DNA of 64,000 nt, taken from contig CM068831.1 of assembly GCA_028554795.2 (NCBI GenBank), forward strand, positions 33,344,644 through 33,408,643, in the 5' to 3' direction. Position numbers and translations under genes: made by a program. Positions 36,016 through 45,840 of the stretch are shown here, piece after piece. The notes below the pieces were generated by a model, which saw only the letters and a program-made list of their open reading frames with translations, made no database searches and was not told the origin of the DNA. Origin of the DNA: Sinohyriopsis cumingii (lineage: Eukaryota; Mollusca; Bivalvia; Unionida; Unionidae). Position 1 is the stretch's first letter. Every line of letters starts with the position of its first letter.

Positions 36016-36259
36016 ACACGGTTTTCGAGTCGCAACGTTCAGTGAGTGTCATGAGAGGGATAGTAAGAAATGAAAGAGCATCAATCCAACATTCTTATAG
36101 CTAAACAAAAGACAAAGGCATTTTTTTCAAAACACAACATTTTTTTATTCAAAAATCACTTAACACTAAACAACAACTTTAACATTTTTAACAATAATCC
36201 AACAATATAACATCAAACAATTTTTTTCAAATCACAAACATTTTTTCTCAGTTGACAAT
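36016..36259. other. AT-rich spacer 3' of the protease gene
   Basis: No gene. Contains repeated 'caacattttttt' phrases (about 36135, 36185, 36230). It separates the duplicated coiled-coil block from the conserved Polinton genes. Confidence 0.6.
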
Positions 36260-36820
36260 CTACTTTAAACAGGGCTGACAACGTTGTGAATGAAATTGTG
36301 ATTTCCACTGTTGGAAATCATTAGGCCATTGATGGACATTACGTTTCCTAGCTTGAGACAAAAGATAAGCATAATGGTCACAAAACCATCGATCTACTTT
36401 CACATCGTTTCTAGCAGAAGAACGAGGATCAAAATGAGTCACTAAATGTTCTAAGGAATAGCCCAGGCTGCGATGATGCAGAAAATACACACAGTACTGT
36501 CTACACACCAATGAATCTGTGCCTTGTAATTTCACGTTATTGAATCGGGTAGTCTGAGCATTTCTTCTCATAAAGTCAATGATATCGTCTTCCAAAGGGG
36601 GCAATCCGTACGAATCGAAATATTCCACACATCCTTCTTGAGGAAAGTAGACGGCTACCCAGTGGGTTCCTGGGAGATGACTGTCGTCCGTGTTGATCAC
36701 GTAAGCTTGATGGTCTTTAGGTTTGCGATGAGGTAGTTCATCTTTAGCACAGACGACAGGATTCCAAGAAGCCGTATACGAACTGTGGTTCAAAAGGTAA
36801 TAAAGTTCCCAGGTATCCAT
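36260..36820 (-). CDS. Adenain-like cysteine protease (Polinton maturation protease)
   Basis: 186 residues starting MDTWELYYLL. The Ulp1/adenovirus-protease order is visible: His53 in GTHWVAVYF, Asp69 in YFDSYG, a Gln at 99, and the nucleophile Cys106 in SLVCRQYCVYFLHHR. Such proteases cleave capsid-protein precursors during particle maturation. It is the last gene of the conserved minus-strand cluster, 28 nt downstream of the unknown 168-residue gene. Length is normal for the family (about 180-200). No break is seen, so it is one of the few intact genes of the element. Confidence 0.9.
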   Translation of the reverse strand: MDTWELYYLLNHSSYTASWNPVVCAKDELPHRKPKDHQAYVINTDDSHLPGTHWVAVYFPQEGCVEYFDSYGLPPLEDDIIDFMRRNAQTTRFNNVKLQGTDSLVCRQYCVYFLHHRSLGYSLEHLVTHFDPRSSARNDVKVDRWFCDHYAYLLSQARKRNVHQWPNDFQQWKSQFHSQRCQPCLK

Positions 36821-36848
36821 GTTTTGTATGTGTGTGCTTTTTTCTTCT

Positions 36849-37355
36849 TCAAAGATAATAATAAGTCGTCAATTCGATCCTGACTTTTTGCTTGAAAATG
36901 TCTGACGAATAAACGGTTATTCGTTCTGTTTCCTCACTCTGATTCAGGATAGCTTCGATACGATGGATCTCTTGAGTGGTTAATGGTGGACAAGAATGTT
37001 CACGCAAGTCTTTATACCACTGGTGCAACACGTCTTTGTCCGAGATGAGACTCCAAGCTTCGTCCAGATACTCGTCCAATTTTTCTTCTTGACTTAACAT
37101 TAGACATTTATCGTGTTGAATTTGACTGGGATGATCGTTTTGACATCCATAACAATTTTTCTTGATCAATTCCGTCATTTTTTCGACCAAGTGTTTGGCA
37201 AAACAGGAGACTAAATGGGCTTCTTGTTCTGGCCATCTCGACTTCATCATGACAACTTCTTCGTCTTTGTCTTGAGATTCTTCTCCTTCCACGGTCTCCT
37301 CACATTTCATGTCCAAAGTTTCTCCACTAGGTAAAGAGGGATAACAGTCTTCCAT
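36849..37355 (-). CDS. Conserved-looking unknown protein with Cys/His cluster
   Basis: 168 residues, ATG at 37355. Acidic N-terminus (EEESQDKDEE-like), then a CYGCQNDHPSQIQHDKC segment (about residues 68-84) that could bind zinc, then helical sequence. It lies between the capsid and protease genes, 5 nt from the end of the capsid gene region, so it is probably co-expressed with structural genes. I think similar short proteins occur in other invertebrate Polintons, but that is from memory. No function assigned. Confidence 0.65.
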   Translation of the reverse strand: MEDCYPSLPSGETLDMKCEETVEGEESQDKDEEVVMMKSRWPEQEAHLVSCFAKHLVEKMTELIKKNCYGCQNDHPSQIQHDKCLMLSQEEKLDEYLDEAWSLISDKDVLHQWYKDLREHSCPPLTTQEIHRIEAILNQSEETERITVYSSDIFKQKVRIELTTYYYL

Positions 37356-37360
37356 GGCTT

Positions 37361-38672
37361 CTAATAAACTAGAATGACTTCTCTCAAACTGTTAATTTCT
37401 ATGGTATTATCGACTTCTGCATACAGGATGACGTTCACTGTCGCTGGTAGTTCTTTTGCAAACTGAAGTTCCACACGAATCTGGCCAGATTTTATAGGGT
37501 GGAAATGTCCCTCGTCGCTGCCTTGGTCTGGAGTGAAATCGAAAGCCCACAAAGCGTAGCCTTCCTGCGTAATCTTCGTACGTAATGCCGTGACTTGTAT
37601 TGGTTCCTAACTGTCCGGTGGCTTCGTACAGGGACAAGTACGACCTCAAGTAATTCTTCTTGTCAAAGTCAGGTTCAAAGGGTCGGGTACACAAGGTCTT
37701 GCCATCGCGACTGACTTCGATCTTGGACACGCCAAAGTGTTGAAAGTAGAAAGGATTTTTAGCGATAGCTCCGTTGAAGGCTTCATTTTCGACGATACCA
37801 ACGATCAAACGTTTGGGTAGCTGTCCTTGAAACAGATGATCTTCGATCATGGATCGCTGTCCCTTGGGAATGGTGAAGGTTTTCACTTCCACGCATCGTA
37901 TGGGATACTTGGCGGTCGTTCTGCTCAATGTTTGACTGATGTCGTTACCCACTTTAGGTAACACTTCCACGCGTCGTACGTAGAGTCTAGCTTCCTCGAT
38001 GACAGTTTTGCAAGCAGTATTACCTATCAGATGGAAAGCGGCACTGCTACGATTCAGTCTCAGGCGGACATTCACCCCGTTCAGCAAATATTTCTCTTGC
38101 AACCACATGTCCAAATGCAAACTATCCATTGGTTCTAAACTTTGTCCGTTTTTGATTTTCTCTCTTCGTTCTACAAATCCGTCATTGTTTGGTGTTTTTT
38201 TTGCATCAGTTTCGAAATTTTCAAACTGCTCTGCTTCGTCAGCTTCCCATAGCACACAGGTATTAAGATGAGTGTTCTTGGCGTCTATTCCGTACGTCAA
38301 GAGATTTTCCAGGTACGCTCGATAAGGGTAAGTATCCATGCTGCTGCTGACCAGTTTGTTGTTCAAGCACAAGTCCACTCCGCTAAACAAGGAATGCATG
38401 AAATTGTTGACGGGAGCTATTACCTCATCGCCTTCTAGGGGCGTATTATCCTCATCGATAACTTTGACTTTCAAGTACAAGTAACTGCTATTTAGATCGA
38501 TGTAATCTTCGGGCTGTCCTTTGATTTCAAACTCGATGGGAGCTGAGGCTGTCAATGAGGAGACGGGGTGAAATTCCACCCACTGGGACTCTTGCATGGT
38601 CATCATGGTGGGGGGCATGGCAAACAGATCCAGTTCCGTCTTGGAACAAGCGCAAGACTCTCGGTGCATCAT
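37361..38672 (-). pseudogene. Major capsid protein (Polinton double jelly-roll type), frameshifted near C-terminus
   Basis: Start at 38672; the main frame runs through blocks typical of Polinton capsid proteins (WVEFHPVSSLT near residue 31, YIDLNSSYLYLKVKV near 57, VNNFMHSLFSGVDLCLN near 87, FYFQHFGVSKIEV near 314). After ITYEDYA (about 37566) the frame is lost; the expected C-terminal segment (...LWAFDFTPDQG...) continues in the next frame to 37361. The break looks like one extra G in the minus-strand GCAGGAAGG. About 90% of the protein is in frame. The intact family member would be about 435 residues and form the hexagonal capsomers. Recognised from sequence pattern; no structure check possible here. 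Confidence 0.85.
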
Positions 38673-38688
38673 TTTTTTGTCTCTTTTC

Positions 38689-39105
38689 TCAATAATCGAA
38701 AACGTCTAAGTCTCGAACGGTTCCTCTTTTCTTGGCCTTTCTCGCTTGAAGTCTGGTGAAAGGGTGTTTTCTGCGTCGTCTCTTTCTGCCTTGTCCTTGC
38801 TGAATGCCTGACTCGGTAGCGTGCAGGGCATTTATAGGTGTGTCTCGTCGGCCTAAAATGTCTTTGCCCGTTTACAGCAAGGCATTTTTGCCTGCCCTCA
38901 TGAAGGCTTCTTTAGGGTTTTGTTTGTCGATGATGAAATTTTGGAGAAATTCTTTGCCTTGCGTCAGTGCCGCATCTTTCAAGGCGTGCAATCCGCGTGT
39001 CACCATCGGTTTCAACACCGGGGCCACCGAACGAAAGGCCGATTTCAGCATATCTCCTAAACCGTGTCCTCGCTGTCGTGCAACCCCTCGGTACACTGGA
39101 TACAT
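38689..39105 (-). pseudogene. Small basic minor-capsid/core-like protein with internal stop
   Basis: Starts MYPVYRGVARQRGHGLGDML, with the Gly-rich GHGLGD signature and amphipathic helices seen in adenovirus pX/pVI-like proteins of this group. An in-frame TAA at 38872-38874 cuts it after 77 residues. The same frame then stays open for 61 more codons and encodes a very basic tail ending just before the capsid start, so this is most likely a nonsense mutation, not the natural end. Expected role: DNA condensation or membrane interaction inside the particle. Seven nucleotides separate its ATG from the stop of the penton-like gene. Confidence 0.7.
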
Positions 39106-39112
39106 GACTTAC

Positions 39113-40051
39113 TTACGAGTCGTGAGAGAACCGTTTTCGAAAATGGAGTTTCACCGTGACTTTTCCTTTGGAGAATGGAATATTTTGTCCCAAATCTCCT
39201 TTTATAGTAATGTTGACCGTATCCAAATACGACTTGCTGACCGGCAAATAGTGAGGATGGACAAATTCGCGGTGGACGTGGTAAGTGTTTCCACCTTCCT
39301 CGTCAGCGTTCGCGGCAGAATCCACTTTGAAAGGAATGACACGCAGTAACGGTACGGAGGTGTGTCCCACCACGTTGTACTCCACCACATCGGAATACAC
39401 GAACATCAAATTCAGTCCTTGATTCAGTTCTACTGGGGTACGAAAGAACTTGCTAAAATACTCGTTGTCGTAAATCACTGCTAGCTCACCTTTTTGCTCA
39501 AATTTCTTTCTCATCTCCATGTCTCCGCCCAACATGTCAAACAATTCAGTACAAAATAAGAAAGACATCATTTTACGCCCCTCAGGAAATTTCATCAGGA
39601 AGCGACGAGCTGTTTTGTGGTACTCCAGGGTGACGACACCTCTTTTGACATCCTCCAAAGCTTTCAGAAACACGCCATTAAACCTGGTGGCTATGGTGCT
39701 GACTAAATGTTGACCACTAAAATAATAGCCTGGGGGAATGAACAAGTGATAGGTGGTGTACCTTTGGTTTTTTGTGCCAGGGGTTTTCTTGTCATATTTG
39801 CCATGGTTATCCATCCACTGTTGCAATTGTTCGTCATGAACTTCCGCATCAAATTTATTTTGATTGGGAAGGACATTGAGGACTTGGGTCGGGTGAATCA
39901 TTTCTACTAAAGCCACTTCCCAATGGGCTGAGTGATCTAAGGGGATGGCCTGAGGTAATTTGGCCGTGTAACAGCACAACGTGTTGTTGGGAAACACTTC
40001 CATGGAACTGTCACTGGGTAAGGTTAAGTAAAATTGGTTTTGGTGACTCAT
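39113..40051 (-). CDS. Penton-like minor capsid protein
   Basis: 312 residues from ATG at 40051 (MSHQNQFYLTLPSDSSMEVF). The opening pattern (a short N-term, FPNNT...Y..KLP....L...WEVAL.E...P) is typical of the penton-like single jelly-roll proteins of Polintons, and the gene stands next to the capsid cluster. No break seen. Overlaps the upstream membrane-protein gene by 4 nt (ATGA-type overlap). Family role: pentameric vertex protein. The assignment rests on sequence pattern and position. Confidence 0.75.
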   Translation of the reverse strand: MSHQNQFYLTLPSDSSMEVFPNNTLCCYTAKLPQAIPLDHSAHWEVALVEMIHPTQVLNVLPNQNKFDAEVHDEQLQQWMDNHGKYDKKTPGTKNQRYTTYHLFIPPGYYFSGQHLVSTIATRFNGVFLKALEDVKRGVVTLEYHKTARRFLMKFPEGRKMMSFLFCTELFDMLGGDMEMRKKFEQKGELAVIYDNEYFSKFFRTPVELNQGLNLMFVYSDVVEYNVVGHTSVPLLRVIPFKVDSAANADEEGGNTYHVHREFVHPHYLPVSKSYLDTVNITIKGDLGQNIPFSKGKVTVKLHFRKRFSHDS

Positions 40052-40473
40052 AATTCCAGAGTTCTGTGGCTGTCCGAGGGGTTAGTGGACGTCAAAGGCG
40101 TGTCTCCGCCCAAAATGGGGTTCTGATTGTTATTGGAGTGGTGACTGACACTGGCACTGGACACAAGGTCCCCGTGGTTCCCGTTGGAAGAGAATTTCAG
40201 GGAGGGATTTGGAAGCAGGTAACCGATGCAACTGCTCAATAAAATGGTCCACAATTGTTTGTCTCATTGTTGCAAACTCAAATTGGCAATGGCTGCTCCG
40301 ATGACACAATACACCACGAAGATTTGACAGAAAAAGACGATTTGCGTTTTAGGCACACGTTCTCCACACCACACCCACAAGGGTCGTTTTTGTAAATCTT
40401 GCACAGAAGAACTAGGTGAAGGAGGAGTGGTCGACGTAGCTGCGTCTGCTGTGTGAAAGGGCATGATGGTCAC
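40048..40473 (-). pseudogene. Small membrane protein with in-frame TGA
   Basis: The frame starts MTIMPFHTADAA, has a Pro/Ser/Thr-rich head, then a clear transmembrane helix (IVFFCQIFVVYCVIGAAIANL, about residues 45-65). A TGA at 40264-40266 stops it, but the same frame runs on for 72 codons to 40048, opening with LWTILLSSCIGYLLPNP, a second hydrophobic segment. Two membrane segments separated by a short loop are what I would expect for the intact gene, so the TGA is read as a nonsense mutation. The 3' end overlaps the penton-like gene by 4 nt and the 5' end overlaps the integrase stop by 4 nt. Possible role in the internal virion membrane or host-cell entry; unproven. Confidence 0.6.
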
Positions 40474-41578
40474 TTCTTTTTATAGTCGATGACTTGCGAA
40501 GCGTCGATCCAAGAATCAAAACTGGGTGGATATCCTTTCCAACGTACTTTGACTTCTTTGACACGTCGTTTGCCCACTTTACGGGTTCTGCGTTCGAGAA
40601 TGCTTTCGATGTCGTACACGTCGTCTTCTTTTTTGGTGACACGTTGTAACTCGGGCAAATAAAACGTTCCTTTGAGCACTTCTCCATTCATGTGTTCCAA
40701 TTTATAGACGGCAGGATGACGGCCATGCACTCGTCCAGTGACGCGAAACAATTCGGTGGTCCAGTTAGGTAAGTAACCTTTGTCGAAAGTGCGTTTGGTT
40801 TTGCCAATGCGCACCCAATCTCCTACGGCCAACTCTCCACTTTTCTTGGGGACAGCCCTCGTCGGGGACGTACCAAACAGGCGCTCAAACACCAACACTT
40901 CGTTCTCGGGAGTCACGTCTTGCGGGGCACGTCCGATGCTTCGATGGTAAGATTGGTTGTACGCTTGCACCAGGTGCGGTAAGATGTCGATGTACTTCAG
41001 AGTGTGGTGATGCGTAAAATATTTCCACATGCGTTCTTTCAAAGTGCGTTGAAAACGTTCCACGATGCTGGCTTTGGTTTCGGAATTCTCGGTGGTAAAA
41101 AATGAATGTCACGTTTCTTTAATTCTTTTTGGAAAGCTTGGTTCAGAAATTCGGTGCCTTTGTCCGTTTGCCATCGATGAGGGTGACGACCGCTTTGTTT
41201 CAACACCCGTTGCAGGTCTCGCACTAACTCGCTGCTCGATTTGGAAGTCAAGGGTACGACCCAGGCAAATTTGGAAAAGGCGTCGATGACACAAAACAAA
41301 TATTTGTAGCCGCGATTGTAGCTGGCCAAATGAGAGACATCGGCTAAATCGGCTTGCCATTGATGATCGATGCCCTCCACTCGGGTGCGACTTCTGGCAA
41401 ACTTGCGTCGAATGGGTTTGTGTAAAGTGTAGGTAGCTTGTTCTTGTAACCATCGTTGCACCTGAGGTAAACGGAGACTTTTCAGTCGAGTTTTGGCAGC
41501 ACGATACAATTTTTGAACTCCTGCGTAACCTGCAGGATGGGAGGGATCGTAGTAAATGCTGGCTAAGACTTTTTCCAT
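40470..41578 (-). pseudogene. Retroviral-type integrase with chromodomain, frameshifted
   Basis: ATG at 41578 (MEKVLASIYYDPSHP). Catalytic core: first Asp in WQADLADV, second Asp in WQTDKGTEF, and Glu in VERFQRTLKERM. Between the second Asp and the Glu (about 41070-41100, near a T6 run on the minus strand) the frame changes once; both halves are otherwise open. The C-terminus is a chromodomain: YDIESILERR ... VKVRWKGYPPSFDSW (about 40470-40620), which in related integrases can bind modified histones and steer insertion. Length about 370 residues is normal for Polinton integrases. The element cannot supply a full-length enzyme from this copy unless the shift is bypassed. Confidence 0.9.
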
Positions 41579-41598
41579 TTTTTGTGTTGGTTGGTGTG

Positions 41599-42315
41599 TT
41601 AATAAGTCACCCACTCTTCGGTGATGCTACTTTGGGTGGGACGAAAGGGTGGTTTAGAAACGGATTTATGTGTCCGATGGGCTACGGGAGTGGAAGTCGA
41701 AGGTAGTGGTGGTGGTGGTGGAGGTGGCAATGGAATGGCTTTGGTTTTCTTTTCTTTTTTCACTTCTGGTTTCCCTTCTTTCTTTTTGACTTCTGTCGAA
41801 GGAGGAGTGGACATCATCTTTTTAACCCAAGCTTTCATTTCTTCTCGTTGGGGTGTGGGGGACGGGGTCAACAAGGATGCTGCAATCTTACTCGAAATGG
41901 GAGCTGCTGACGGTGTTTGAAACACTTCTCGCATCTCTTCTTCCTCAGGACTTCGTGGGGTAGCATCTTTGGTTACCCCTGGGGATGGTAGTAGTGGTGG
42001 TGGTGGTGGTGGTGGGAGTGATGATGGAGCTGGGCTTTTCATCAAGGTCTTAAAATCTTTCAAAGTGGGTAGAGCTGTTTCGTCTAAAGCTTTCTGGTGA
42101 AAGAGTTGCAATCGTTGCAAGAGTTGACCGTACTTTTGCGATTTTTCTGTTTCGGACAAATCTTGGCGATCCATCAAGGACTGCAATTCGTGTTGTAACT
42201 GGGACATCTCGCTCAAATTGGGATTGGGAGGTAAATGCGGGGTGCGTTGTTCTTGCCACCGATGGTATTCCATCCATCGTTTGTAAGGCACTAAAGCTAG
42301 TTTTCGTCCTTCCAT
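41599..42315 (-). CDS. Proline-rich Polinton-type protein of unknown function
   Basis: 238 residues, MEGRKLALVPYKRWMEYHRW. Two poly-proline runs (about residues 102-111 and 200-211) alternate with Ser/Thr/Lys-rich linkers, and the N-terminal 90 residues are helical and Gln-rich. Ends SSITEEWVTY. Located 21 nt before the integrase ATG. The length and the N-terminal block K..LVP...W..Y resemble genes I have seen in other Polintons next to the integrase, but this is recall. Probably a structural or scaffold protein; no catalytic motif. Confidence 0.65.
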   Translation of the reverse strand: MEGRKLALVPYKRWMEYHRWQEQRTPHLPPNPNLSEMSQLQHELQSLMDRQDLSETEKSQKYGQLLQRLQLFHQKALDETALPTLKDFKTLMKSPAPSSLPPPPPPPLLPSPGVTKDATPRSPEEEEMREVFQTPSAAPISSKIAASLLTPSPTPQREEMKAWVKKMMSTPPSTEVKKKEGKPEVKKEKKTKAIPLPPPPPPPLPSTSTPVAHRTHKSVSKPPFRPTQSSITEEWVTY

Positions 42316-42364
42316 GGGGTTGTCAGGGGTCGATTCTGAGATCTTGGGACTTCCGAGGGCCTTT

Positions 42365-42751
42365 TTATCTTGCTCCCACCACTCCTCCCAACATGGTTCC
42401 CAAGACTCCTTTCAGTATGGGACCTAACAAGAGAGGTAAAATGCCTCCACGTTGGACCAACATCTTCTTTTTTTGATGAATGGGAATTTTCTTTTGAACC
42501 ATTTGGCGAAGAACGTGACGATGTTTGCTTAAACATTGTTTCTGGTGTTTGGACAAAGGGATCGTGCCTTTCAAAACGTTCAAACAACATTCGCACACGG
42601 TATCGATGACCTCTTTGGAGGCCGATTGAATGAGTTTTTTTCGTAGAGGTGGAGAAGCTTTGGACAGGACAGATAACATGTCCCCATGTTTGGCTAAACG
42701 TGGTGGCAGTCCTTTCTTTTTCTTTCCTTGGGGTTTTCTGGAGGGTGACAT
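42365..42751 (-). CDS. Small basic Polinton protein (KKIPIHQKKKMLVQRGG motif)
   Basis: 128 residues from ATG at 42751 (MSPSRKPQGKKKKGLPPRLA). It has a basic N-terminus, a CECC pair at about residue 53, and a C-terminal KIPIHQKKKMLVQRGG followed by a very hydrophobic LPLLLGPILKGVLGTMLGG tail. The basic plus membrane-active tail organisation fits a minor virion or core protein. I chose this Met because upstream codons extend only through unlikely sequence before a stop. No break seen. Confidence 0.65.
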   Translation of the reverse strand: MSPSRKPQGKKKKGLPPRLAKHGDMLSVLSKASPPLRKKLIQSASKEVIDTVCECCLNVLKGTIPLSKHQKQCLSKHRHVLRQMVQKKIPIHQKKKMLVQRGGILPLLLGPILKGVLGTMLGGVVGAR

Positions 42752-42810
42752 CTTTGAGTCTTTAGGAGCACCAAAAAAACACTGATACCCTACTTGGTCA
42801 CACACCTTTT

Positions 42811-43760
42811 TTATACTGGAACGCGTCGCCACTGATTGTCTTTACGTCGTATCAGTTTGAGGACAGGCATGACACGTCGTGCAGGGGTACGCAACGGACT
42901 AAATCGAGCCAGTTCTTGCTTGGACAAATCCAGTAAACTTTGTAACATGCCCGATCTTTCTTGAACTTTGATTTTGGGAAAAGGTACTTTGTGAGCAGCA
43001 GCCACTGCCACTAAATTGGAGGGTCCTGCCACTGCGGAAGTTCTTTTGGGGGTCATCAACGGAGAAGTTCTTGGTGTGATCAACGTCTCCAAGTACTCTT
43101 CAGTTCTGGGTGTCATTAACGGAGAAGTGGATAAACATGAGGCTGCCGGAGACGCAGTCAGCGCTGTGGCAGGTCGTGGTTTGCGAATGTAAGGTTGCGT
43201 CCTGGCAGAAGTGCCTCTCTTGCGACTAGTTTTCTTCTGTGGACTTTTCTTTTTCTGGGGGCTTTTTTCTGTTTCTTTTTCTGGGGGCTTCTTTTCTTTT
43301 TCCGGGGTGGTGGTGTCTGATCAGAGGAGGGTCCTGCCACTGGAGAAGTTCTCCTTGGGGACCTGGTCTTTTTCTTCTTCTTGGGGCTGCGTTGGACTTT
43401 TTTCTTGGGTATAACTTTGGTGGCATTAGGATCCCATCTTAAGAGAGAGCGAATGATGACCCCTCCTAGAGTACCGCTCCCTCCAGGTTTCAAAATGATT
43501 TGTTTTTTGGTTTGAGTGTCGATGCGGGGATCGGCCAGTTGGACCAAAGCGACTTTGTTTCGATCAAAAAAGCGTTTGGTTTGATGAGGAATCTGAATGA
43601 TTCCTTGGAGTAATTGACGTGCCGTCACCGTGAACCATCGTAAGACTTCTTTGAGACTAGCTTCTAAGACACGAGCTCGTGTTTGTGGATTTTTTTCTCG
43701 ACTGATGCCATACAAGGCACGAATCAATTTGACGGGAAGATGCGACTGAAGGGACGTCAT
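42811..43760 (-). pseudogene. Basic core-like protein, frameshifted in its C-terminal half
   Basis: Starts MTSLQSHLPVKLIRALYGIS at 43760. N-terminal 115 residues are folded-looking (helical, LLRWDPNATKVIPKKK). A Lys/Arg/Pro/Ser-rich tail follows (SPKKKKKTRSPRRTSP). At about 43210-43225 the frame is lost; another frame, open from there, carries a Ser/Thr/Pro and Arg-rich C-terminus to 42811. The single change of frame, in a repetitive AG-rich stretch, suggests a small indel. The composition suggests a DNA-condensing core protein, analogous to adenovirus VII; this is inference from charge only. Confidence 0.6.
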
Positions 43761-43813
43761 GTTCACACTGTGTGAGACAGACGAAAAAGGGTCTGAGGTT
43801 TTTATAGATTTTT

Positions 43814-44557
43814 TTATGGGGAGTGAAATGAAGTCGAGGACGGAGACGTGTACAGGACAGGCCCTCCGTCTTGGCACCAGTGGTGAAACAAGTGGGTACG
43901 AAATCGCAAATCCTCGGGAGTCGTAGGTTTCAAATCGTCGAGTAAATAGGCGTGTGGTGTTTGAGTGGCATCGTCGTACGCCTGAGTCAGCCAAGGCGTT
44001 CCTAACTGTTTGGCTAAGACTTGCACTTGCGATTTATCTCGAGGGCTTTTAAACAAGACCACGTAATGCGCATTGAGACTGATGGTGCGATGGGCTTTAC
44101 TTTGTTGAAACAAATTTTGGGTGATGTAAACGACACTGGCATTACTGTGATGCCCTTTGCGCGTGAACCACAGTTTAATTTCTTCTTCGTCTTCTCCTAA
44201 CATGTCGTCGAAAATGACCAAATGGGTTTGACGGGAGTCAGAGACGATGCTGTCGTCTTCTTTAGGAATGCCTTCCACAAACACGATGGAATAGCCTTGA
44301 CTTTCTCGCAAGATACTGTACGCCGATTGCCACTCTTTGTAACACCACATGATCCGCTGAGGTGGCCGATCGATCAAATGATGTTTATGTTCGATCAAAC
44401 GTTTGACGAATTCGGTTTTGCCTGAACCGCTAGGTCCAGCAATGAGCATGTTAAAGGGATGGCGAAGATACAAAGCCTCCCAACTGGCACGATCTAAGTG
44501 TTCCTCGATGACTTTGACAGTAGAGGAAGAGGGAGCAGAGACAGCAGAGGTAGCCAT
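43814..44557 (-). CDS. Genome-packaging ATPase (FtsK/A32-like)
   Basis: 247 residues. Walker A GPSGSGKTEFVKRL (about residues 42-55) and Walker B HLVIFDDMLGE (about 112-122), with a polar ITQNLFQQ motif (about 147-154) in the expected place for the sensor region. This is the typical A32-like ATPase of Polintons and other double-jelly-roll viruses, used to pump DNA into preformed capsids. Intact. Its paralogous counterpart in element 2 (50646) shares the same layout but differs in sequence. Confidence 0.92.
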   Translation of the reverse strand: MATSAVSAPSSSTVKVIEEHLDRASWEALYLRHPFNMLIAGPSGSGKTEFVKRLIEHKHHLIDRPPQRIMWCYKEWQSAYSILRESQGYSIVFVEGIPKEDDSIVSDSRQTHLVIFDDMLGEDEEEIKLWFTRKGHHSNASVVYITQNLFQQSKAHRTISLNAHYVVLFKSPRDKSQVQVLAKQLGTPWLTQAYDDATQTPHAYLLDDLKPTTPEDLRFRTHLFHHWCQDGGPVLYTSPSSTSFHSP

Positions 44558-44787
44558 TGTGTGAGAAATGTCACTTGTGACACGAAAACAAACAAGACAA
44601 GAGTTTATATACTTTTTCAGAACACGTTTATTGAATGTATTTTTTTTTCAAACATGAATACGAAAGACAAAAATACATAAAAGCCAAAGGCTTAAGTACA
44701 AGAATAAAAGGCACATGATAACCATTAACGTGGAATAAAAACAAGTGTCTGTACAACCACATGTTTTGGGTAATGTTCTAACCAGTT
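44558..44787. other. Spacer upstream of the ATPase gene
   Basis: About 230 bp, A-rich. No gene or clear signal apart from a short T run at 44640-44648. Confidence 0.6.
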
Positions 44788-45371
44788 CTATAGTGGGGTT
44801 AAGGTCACACAAGTGTCCTCCCGAAAGGGTCTTTCAGGCCTCTCCACGACAGTCCCGTCCTGGGTGACGGGTTCTTCTGGCACCGTCACTAACACGGGTT
44901 GAAAAGTAACTTTTTTCCTTGAACAACTCTCGTGCATACTGGGCCACTTCTTGGGTCCAAGCCTCAAAACCCCATTCTTTCCAGGCACGAACATCTGTCC
45001 AATGGGGATGTAAGTCACAAGCTACACACACATCGTCATACACGTCTTGGGTAGCTAAAAGTTGACGAATCTTTCTTCCTGTTGAGGTCGAGAAGTATCC
45101 TGATGAAAACGCAAGGCTTTGAGCAAAAGGAGTTTTTCGTGACCATTTAAGGCCATTGAGGTGGTAAGTACTGATCGTAAAGAGTCCATAAAGAATCGGC
45201 TGGTAAACGAAATCCCAGAAAACAAGTCACTAAGACACACACCACTTGTCGTCCCAAATTGAACGGATACAGTTCTTGTAATAATCGATGGTAATGATCC
45301 ACGGTTTGAATATGGTCATTGAGTTCCTTCCACGGAACCTGTTCAATAATATGTGACATAATCCGTGGCAT
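44788..45371 (-). pseudogene. Decayed gene of unknown function
   Basis: Three consecutive minus-strand frames (45371-45147, 45240-45055, 45060-44788) each give plausible protein for 50-70 residues and overlap, as expected from one gene of about 190 codons with at least two frameshifts. The N-terminal part begins MPRIMSHIIEQVPWKELNDH and is helical and hydrophobic (VVCVLVTCFLGF), while the C-terminal part has paired Cys and Trp residues. I do not recognise the family. Position between ATPase and F-box-like genes suggests an accessory protein. Confidence 0.5.
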
Positions 45372-45439
45372 GGCAACTTGATTTTATAGTGTCTTTGTTT
45401 CGGAAGCAATAAAGGTAATTTCTAACCAATCATGTTCGT

Positions 45440-45840
45440 TCTCCAGTAGGGAATTTAAATGTTACATACTGTAACTGAAACGTCAGAGTTTGTCTAGATG
45501 TTTCGTCTTTTTCTAAGCAGATTCCATGTAACGAATGTTGGTAATCCTTTAACTCGTCTTCCTCAATACGTTGCAGTAAGTGAATCTAGAAGTAACCAAA
45601 ATTACGAACGTCTAGTCCATCATCATCCCCAAACTGAAAGTGTTCAACAAGGTCTGACCACTGAAAAAATTTCTGACAAATCAGTCCTCTTATACCATTC
45701 AGGTACCAGTGGTTAAAGATCTGGTGACGTAACGGATGCAATTGTTCTTTACGTTTCACTTGTATTTTCACCAGCTCTCGGTAAATCCTTTCTCTCAACT
45801 CCTCAGGCAAGCCCAAAATGTTCTTTTGTAAAGTATCCAT
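45440..45840 (-). pseudogene. F-box-like paralog 3 (interrupted)
   Basis: Starts MDTLQKNILGLPEELRERIY, nearly identical to the two genes upstream. Contains the LP-EELRERIYREL segment that resembles F-box-like/2EXR helices, then a WYLNGIRGLI block. An in-frame TAG at about 45586 ends it, but downstream codons in the same frame resemble the C-terminal part of paralog 1 (YQH, then an Asp/Glu-Glu-Thr-Ser-Arg block), so the stop appears to be a mutation. Confidence 0.6.

Noticed and set aside
40264..40266. TGA as selenocysteine codon in the small membrane protein
   Set aside because: No SECIS-like structure seen nearby and the gene class is not known for selenoproteins. A nonsense mutation is simpler given the other breaks.
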